From Trametopsis cervina (Eukaryota > Basidiomycota > Agaricomycetes > Polyporales > Irpicaceae), in contig MU278354.1 in NCBI GenBank assembly GCA_022385755.1, positions 1,008,805 through 1,072,804 on the forward strand: a stretch of 64,000 bases of DNA. The letters run 5' to 3'. Shown here piece by piece: positions 59,407 through 64,000 of the stretch. A model generated the notes under the pieces. The model did no database searches. It was not told the origin of the DNA and saw only the letters and a list, made by a program, of their open reading frames with translations. A program made the position numbers and the translations under genes. The stretch's first letter is position 1. Each line of letters begins with the position of its first letter.

Positions 59407-60301
59407 ATGTCGACGAGGCGATTGCAGAAGGAGCTTGCTGAGCTGAGAAACGATGGGACTCCCGCTGGTCTGTTCTCGCACTACTGGTCAAGATGTCACC
59501 GATCTAAATTAGCATTAACATTATAGGCATCAAGCTTCTCAAAGCTGATGACTTTGTGAGTTGGATATTGACCATCGAGGTCCTTGGTGAATCTCTGTAC
59601 AAGGTACGTTTGACCGCGCCATGCAATCTAGAGATCGTATTGACCGGGCGTGTACTGCGCTAGGGCGACACATTCGCTCTTGAATTCAGATTCGATGGTC
59701 AGTATCCGATATCGCCCCCGTCCGTGACCTTCGTCGTCAATGAACAGTTTCAGTCTCCGGTCCATCCTGTAAGTAATTTTGGTACTCTTGCTCGCTCAAA
59801 CACTAAAACCGCCCACCGATATCAGCACGTATATTCCAACGGTCATGTACGTCATATTCAAGCACGCGAGCGGCCTTACTGTCTCTCATGTGCATGACAT
59901 AGATCTGTGCTTCCATATTGGCGAACGAGTGGTCGCCTGTGCTCACCGTGGGCGCGATATGTATAACACTGCAAAGTATGTTGGCGTCATGCAAGGTAAG
60001 CCAGTACCATACATCTCCGTAGCTTCTTCGCTGACTTGGCGCTTGGTATAGACGAAACAACGGTACGATTTGTTCGTGTAAATGCTCTATATGGCTACTG
60101 ATATGCCTTATTGCAGTCCTCCGGATAACGACGGTTATGTGATGCGCGCACCGTCTGATCCAAGACGTGTAAGTCAGGCTTTCTTTTGCCGCTTCCCAGT
60201 GATGCTCACGAATCTGTAGACACGATGGGCTTTCCATGGTAAGCCTATTGCCCCTTCTATGCCCTTCAATTCTCTCACCAGACTGCTACGGCCAAACGTA
60301 G
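59407..60301 (+). CDS. Ubiquitin-conjugating enzyme E2, UBE2W-like
   Basis: E2 of the UBE2W class, which in animals attaches ubiquitin to protein N-termini. The start gives MSTRRLQKELAELRNDGTP, then a chain of short exons: GIKLLKADDFVSWILTIEVLGESLYKG, FRFDGQYPISPPSVTFV and SPVHPHVYSNGHICASIL. Here Cys in HICASIL is the catalytic residue and VYSNGH replaces the common HPN context, as in UBE2W. EWSPVLTVGAICITLQSMLASCK, a tiny exon TKQR, and PPDNDGYVMRAPSDPR follow, then TRWAFH. The last intron joins to DCYGQT and stop at 60301; the RPPDN junction depends on the 11-12 nt exon at about 60052. About 160 residues in eight exons. Symbol left blank because the fungal name varies. Confidence 0.85.
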
Positions 60302-62766
60302 ATGATGAGTACGTTGCCACTTTACCATTTCTTGTTCCCGAGCTGACCAAGCCGTATCCAGTGTCTGATTGTACGGGTTCTCTATATCCCTGTATTATCC
60401 ACTTGTGCATTATCTGGACAAATAACAGTTCAGTCCGCTCCATTGCCATACTATGTCCTCGGTTCTCTGTTTCTCCAATTACATTTGTAACATTCCGAAT
60501 TTCCTGGCCGCTCTGGATACTGCGCCACCTTTCTAGCTTTGTGGGTCTGACAGTTCCCTAAGCATATGCTGACGTATTCCAGATACAGAGGATCCATATA
60601 TCCCACCTTCAGATGCTGCGATCAACATCCCAATTAGAAACCCTTGGGATTTGGGCCGCAAGCTTTGTGTAACTAAACGTATAAGCTGTGTATACAGCAT
60701 CCAGGATTTCAAATGCGCCCGCACGCCTATTATCGTTGTTGTCAAACAGTTCGAAAAAGGCTAGGCAAATCGCGAGAGTCGGACATGGTATTGGCGGAAT
60801 TGTGCGATCATCTCGCTCTTTTTCTCAACGTACCGTTCCATCTAATTCGTGGATCTTACCTTTCTCACAATATAGCCTCGCAATCACGACAGTTGGTGGA
60901 TTAATCGACATGTGGGCGGAGTCATTAACGGTTGTAAGTGATATCCTCTATACTATGATCCAGAATTCCTAATTTTCGCAGGCGTCGAACATGCTAATGC
61001 GGATCTCTGCCCAATTTGCATTCTTCCTCCATCCATCATGCGAATCCGACAACCATCGATATCACAATACATCTGTCAGCAACAATATATCTCCCATTGT
61101 GCAAGGCATGATCTGACCTCAAGCCACACAAGGAAGAGGTGGAAGTTTGAGTTTGAGCCTGTGTGGTGGTCAGAAGCTCTTGGAGAAACAGACTCGAAGC
61201 TGGTCAGGATGTTTGCCTATGATCTAGACTGGGGGACCCATCAGATCATGCGAACTCTACGTCTCCCCGATCAGGTTTTACGCCCTGCCAGCGCTCGCAA
61301 TGGATTATTCGAAGAGACCCAACGATGAAGCAAATGTGGGTATCATCTGCGCCAAAAATTCGTATGTTCAGACTTCAACATCCGTGTGTCCGTGTAGCTT
61401 TCCGGCGTCCATGTGCACCCGACTTTTCCGGTATGTTCTTCCCTGTTACCTGCGTGACGCACGTATCGCATTCTCCCCACTTCTGCTCTGTTCCAGGCCA
61501 GGCGATGTTCGGTCCAGTACTTTCCGCAATATTCTAGGCCTTATACCTGAATGCCAAGCAGAGTGGCAGGGGCATTCTTACCCTCCAAAGACCCATCACC
61601 AGAAATATATGTCCCGTGTCTTGGAAGAATGCCATCGCCATTAATTGCTTACGTGCTTTGATACGCACGGACGCCGGAGTAGTTCTACAGCGGTCAGGAA
61701 TTTTCTATGTATTTCTCTGACCTCGTGCCAGGATTTGGTAAGCCCTTCCATGCAATTGTGACTCCTGTGCAGGATTCACATATGGTGTTCATAGATAGTG
61801 CTTCGCAGTGGAACTCCTGAGGATGACATGTACGTTAGGTGCCTAATCAGCTCGATGATATCTTCGGCTGATCATTTCGCACTTCAATGTGGATCACAAG
61901 TTCTCCTCCTGTGCTATTGACATGCGTCTGTGACTATCCAACGACTCCTATACGGGTTTACTTACGGTGGACGCAAGCTTATGAGAATGTCAACAGTACG
62001 TGGCGAATCTCTCAACGGCCGTATATTTGATATCGAACGTGCAGCAGCAAGTATCAAACGTTTCGTGCACTATCTGCAGCAGCTGGACCCTGTACAAGAA
62101 CCTCCTACGCTCAGCATTCTGCCCCATTCAACGAAGATTGCGCCATACATGCGTATGACTTGTCTGGACTCTGTATCGCTGGCTAGATGCATCCTACGAA
62201 GCTCGATCTGACCCTCCAAGCTTTCCTCCAGAAATACCAGGGTCAATCTAGGTGGTTGTATGCCTTCACGCCGCTCTGGTGCAGCGCTCAGACATCGCAC
62301 GGGACCAACGCAAGCAGCAGAAGAAACTACCGTATCCATATGCCACAATGCGAATAACTCGTAATTGAAGAGACCGAATGCGAGATCATGGACCCGGAAA
62401 CAATGGTGCACTCGATGGCTGAACTCCCCTTTCGCTTCCCAGTGCGGCACATAGAGGGCTGTCAGCATCGGTGGACTTTGAGAGACACCGTAGGACCCGT
62501 GATGAAGAGGCCCTGTACAAGGTGTATTACCCCGCATACTGCACTCAGGGTAATGAACTTTGGTACTCAAAAGAGCCATGTAAATACACACCGTACGTAC
62601 ATTTTCTGGCTATCTGACTTCAATCGATGTATCAGTGGACTGCGGCTGCTTATTGTCATGCTGATATCGCGGACTCATGTCTGTATAGAAACGAGTATAA
62701 AGCGACAGCTTGGGTGTGGAGTTTGCGACAGTTCTGCACCCCAGTTTCTCCACCTCCCAAGCCATC
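60302..62766. other. Unresolved 2.5 kb, no recognisable gene
   Basis: Open stretches occur without a clear chain. 60590-60660 plus encodes IPPSDAAINIPIRNPWDLGRK. 60688-60972 plus has a hydrophobic FSQYSLAITTVGGLIDMW. 61038-61328 plus has KFEFEPVWWSEALGE. 61930-62211 plus has GESLNGRIFDIERAAASI. A minus-strand frame covers 62070-62591. Several look exon-like in composition and could belong to one many-exon plus-strand gene between the E2 and carbonic anhydrase genes, but I recognise no family and cannot fix splice sites. It could equally be a decayed gene. Confidence 0.4.
62696..62702 (+). promoter_or_regulatory. TATA box of the carbonic anhydrase gene
   Basis: TATAAAG about 120 bases upstream of the proposed ATG. 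A leader intron with GTGAGC at 62767 and CTCAG ending at 62822 would lie between transcription start and ATG. Confidence 0.4.
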
Positions 62767-62825
62767 GTGAGCTTCACATTTCCTCTGCTACTGTCACATT
62801 AACCTGAAACTTGTTTGCTCAGGAC

Positions 62826-63641
62826 ATGGAGTATAACAATGCCTTAGCTGTCGCCCGAGAGGGCACAGACCCCGCTTTGACAAACATACTCAATGGCAAC
62901 CTGGATTGGGTTACTACACCACCTGCGCCAGGTGCTGCCCCTAATCCACAAAAGCCGAAGGTATGTAGGGAACGGCATACCCTGAAGAACTAATTCTGAC
63001 CCTCTCGTTTTATCATCACGCGCAGATTCTGTGGATCGGCTGCTCTGATTCTCGCGTCCCCGAAACAACCATCACGAACGCCAATCGTGGTGACATCTTC
63101 ACCCATAGAAACATCGCTAAGTGAGCCCTTCATATTCTTTCCTGCCGCCATTCTGCTTACCGCCGTCAGTCAAGTGAAGGCTAGCGACATAAACATACAG
63201 GCCGTCATAAAATTTGCAGTTGCATCACTTGGTGCCCATCACATCGTCGTAGTCGGCCACACCTACTGCGGAGGGGTTGCTGTCTGCGTAGACGGTGACC
63301 CTCAGGGAAAGATGGCATGCTTTCCTGAAGGGGCTTCAGACGATCTCACAGGAGATACTGCTAGCGAACAGTCTAACTGGCCCCCGCACCCACCGATAGA
63401 TCAATGGCTTGCCGATCTTAGAAGTGTCTCTGTCGCCAATCCAAGTATGACAGTTGAAGGGCTGACTGTCGAGAACATACGCATCCAGGTGCAGAACGTT
63501 GTAGCATCGGACGCCGTCCAGACTGCTTGGGCATCCAACAGCAAGAGCAGTTTGAGAAGCGTGGAGGGCATGTTGTATGACCTTGATACCATGAGACTTA
63601 CAGACCTCCAGATGTCCCAGCGTCCTCCTTCCGCAGATTGA
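62826..63641 (+). CDS. NCE103: Beta-class carbonic anhydrase
   Basis: Zinc enzyme interconverting CO2 and bicarbonate, supplying bicarbonate for carboxylases. Exons 62826-62960, 63026-63120 and 63170-63641 give 233 residues. [13 protein letters not shown] lies in the N-terminal helix. [16 protein letters not shown] contains the first Zn ligand Cys with the Asp-Arg dyad. [15 protein letters not shown] follows, with its intron inside [19 protein letters not shown] contains the second and third ligands, His and Cys. [18 protein letters not shown] and a strand with [12 protein letters not shown] complete the fold. The region between ([15 protein letters not shown]) is somewhat longer than in yeast Nce103. 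No targeting signal. The ATG follows a predicted leader intron; a longer N-terminus encoded upstream cannot be excluded. Confidence 0.92.
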
Positions 63642-63809
63642 AAGCAGTATAGTTGCGTCTTTGTCTTTGTAGCCTTGAATTGGCGACATACTTTAGAGCT
63701 TTCACCATGCAGATCCAACCTTGTAAATAGCTTATAGTAGCCAAAACCGAATCGGTTATTGTGTGGCATACGGAACGTACCAGAGGTCGAGATCAGCATC
63801 TGAATGATG

Positions 63810-63816
63810 AAAAAAA
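63810..63816 (-). terminator. RNA polymerase III terminator for tRNA-Gly
   Basis: A run of seven A on the plus strand (T on the transcribed-sense minus strand), starting about 11 bases past the tRNA 3' end. This is a standard Pol III stop. Confidence 0.75.
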
Positions 63817-63827
63817 GACTAGCAGAC

Positions 63828-63898
63828 TGCATTAAGAGGGAATCGAACCCCCGGCGGGTCGATGGCAACGACCCAGGTTACCACTACCCCATTAATGC
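63828..63898 (-). tRNA. tRNA-Gly (anticodon GCC)
   Basis: On the minus strand a 71-nt cloverleaf folds cleanly. The acceptor stem GCATTAA pairs perfectly with TTAATGC, discriminator A. The D arm is GGGT-AGTGGTA-ACCT. The anticodon stem GGTCG/CGACC holds loop TTGCCAT with anticodon GCC. The T arm is GGGGG-TTCGATT-CCCTC with one G-U pair. The B box GGTTCGATTCC is perfect and the A box resembles other glycine tRNAs. No intron. It lies about 190 bp downstream of the carbonic anhydrase stop, on the other strand. Confidence 0.95.
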
Positions 63899-64000
63899 GT
63901 AGCAGTGACCCCAGTATAATGTGTCAGATACATCACAGCCATATGATGACATCGCTGGCAGCAGTCCTGGAAATCGCGGTGACAGATGACGTCAGATGCA

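Noticed and set aside
62070..62591. 173-codon minus-strand frame as a separate gene
   Set aside because: Cys/His-rich without a zinc-binding spacing, no splice continuation and no recognised family; noted only within the unresolved interval.
63401..63868. 155-codon minus-strand frame overlapping carbonic anhydrase and the tRNA region
   Set aside because: Antisense to conserved carbonic anhydrase sequence and running into the tRNA-Gly gene; no domain.
1..64000. Secondary metabolite cluster, based on P450, ABC transporter and GMC oxidase in one window
   Set aside because: They are separated by many housekeeping genes and no backbone synthase (PKS, NRPS, terpene cyclase) is visible.
1..64000. 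Transposons, LTRs, CRISPR arrays or integrated virus
   Set aside because: No reverse transcriptase, integrase, transposase, terminal repeats or regularly spaced repeats were seen by eye.

Overview
This window is nuclear DNA of a filamentous basidiomycete, most likely an agaricomycete such as a polypore or other wood or litter decayer. Almost every gene is broken by several introns of about 50-65 nt with GT-AG borders. The gene families are also typical of that group: FunK1-type fungal kinases, a CYP63-like P450, a methanol/alcohol oxidase of the GMC family, a TRANK1-like UvrD helicase and an F-box protein. No bacterial-style operon, CRISPR array, transposon or virus was recognised.

Layout. 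1-2.6 kb: two tandem minus-strand FunK1-kinase-related copies, one running off the left edge and one internally deleted. 2.9-5.1 kb: PHD-finger protein (minus). 6.5-7.9 kb: DNMT2-type tRNA methyltransferase (plus), convergent with an alcohol oxidase (8.0-10.6 kb, minus). 11.4-14.3 kb: ARP5 (plus), convergent with a SEC4/Rab8 GTPase (14.5-15.4 kb, minus). 15.9-18.7 kb: ABC half-transporter (minus), divergent from a 1,900-residue coiled-coil protein (19.3-25.4 kb, plus). 25.9-27.7 kb: oxysterol-binding protein (minus). 28.8-30.2 kb: F-box protein (minus). 30.6-32.7 kb: DBP3 helicase (minus), head-to-head with DOT1 (32.9-35.0 kb, plus). 35.8-37.1 kb: eIF5. 37.5-40.2 kb: P450. 41.0-42.0 kb: SMN. 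42.4-50.2 kb: TRANK1-like helicase (plus). 50.7-52.4 kb: RVS167 (minus), divergent from SDO1 (52.8-53.8 kb, plus). 53.9-55.9 kb: ALG1 (minus), divergent from NFU1 (56.1-57.1 kb, plus). 57.6-58.8 kb: HEM3. 59.4-60.3 kb: UBE2W-type E2. 60.3-62.8 kb: no recognisable gene. 62.8-63.6 kb: beta carbonic anhydrase. 63.83-63.90 kb: tRNA-Gly(GCC) (minus).

Most genes are housekeeping: chromatin (ARP5, DOT1), ribosome biogenesis and translation (DBP3, SDO1, TIF5, tRNA-Gly), membrane traffic and lipid transfer (SEC4, RVS167, OSBP), N-glycosylation (ALG1), Fe-S and haem synthesis (NFU1, HEM3). They are mixed with lineage-specific accessory genes (FunK1 copies, ABC transporter, P450, alcohol oxidase, TRANK1-like helicase). 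Neighbours share no single pathway, although NFU1 and HEM3 are adjacent mitochondrial/haem-related genes. Several close head-to-head pairs (DBP3/DOT1 163 bp, ALG1/NFU1 215 bp, RVS167/SDO1 415 bp) probably share promoters.

The most interesting details are splicing-level. HEM3 needs an 11-nt microexon to restore its conserved RGNL motif. The helicase P-loop lysine exists only if a GC-AG intron is used; an overlapping GT-AG choice gives glutamine. The SMN YG box has two competing donors that give unrelated tails. All splice models here were inferred by eye from reading frame and family knowledge.
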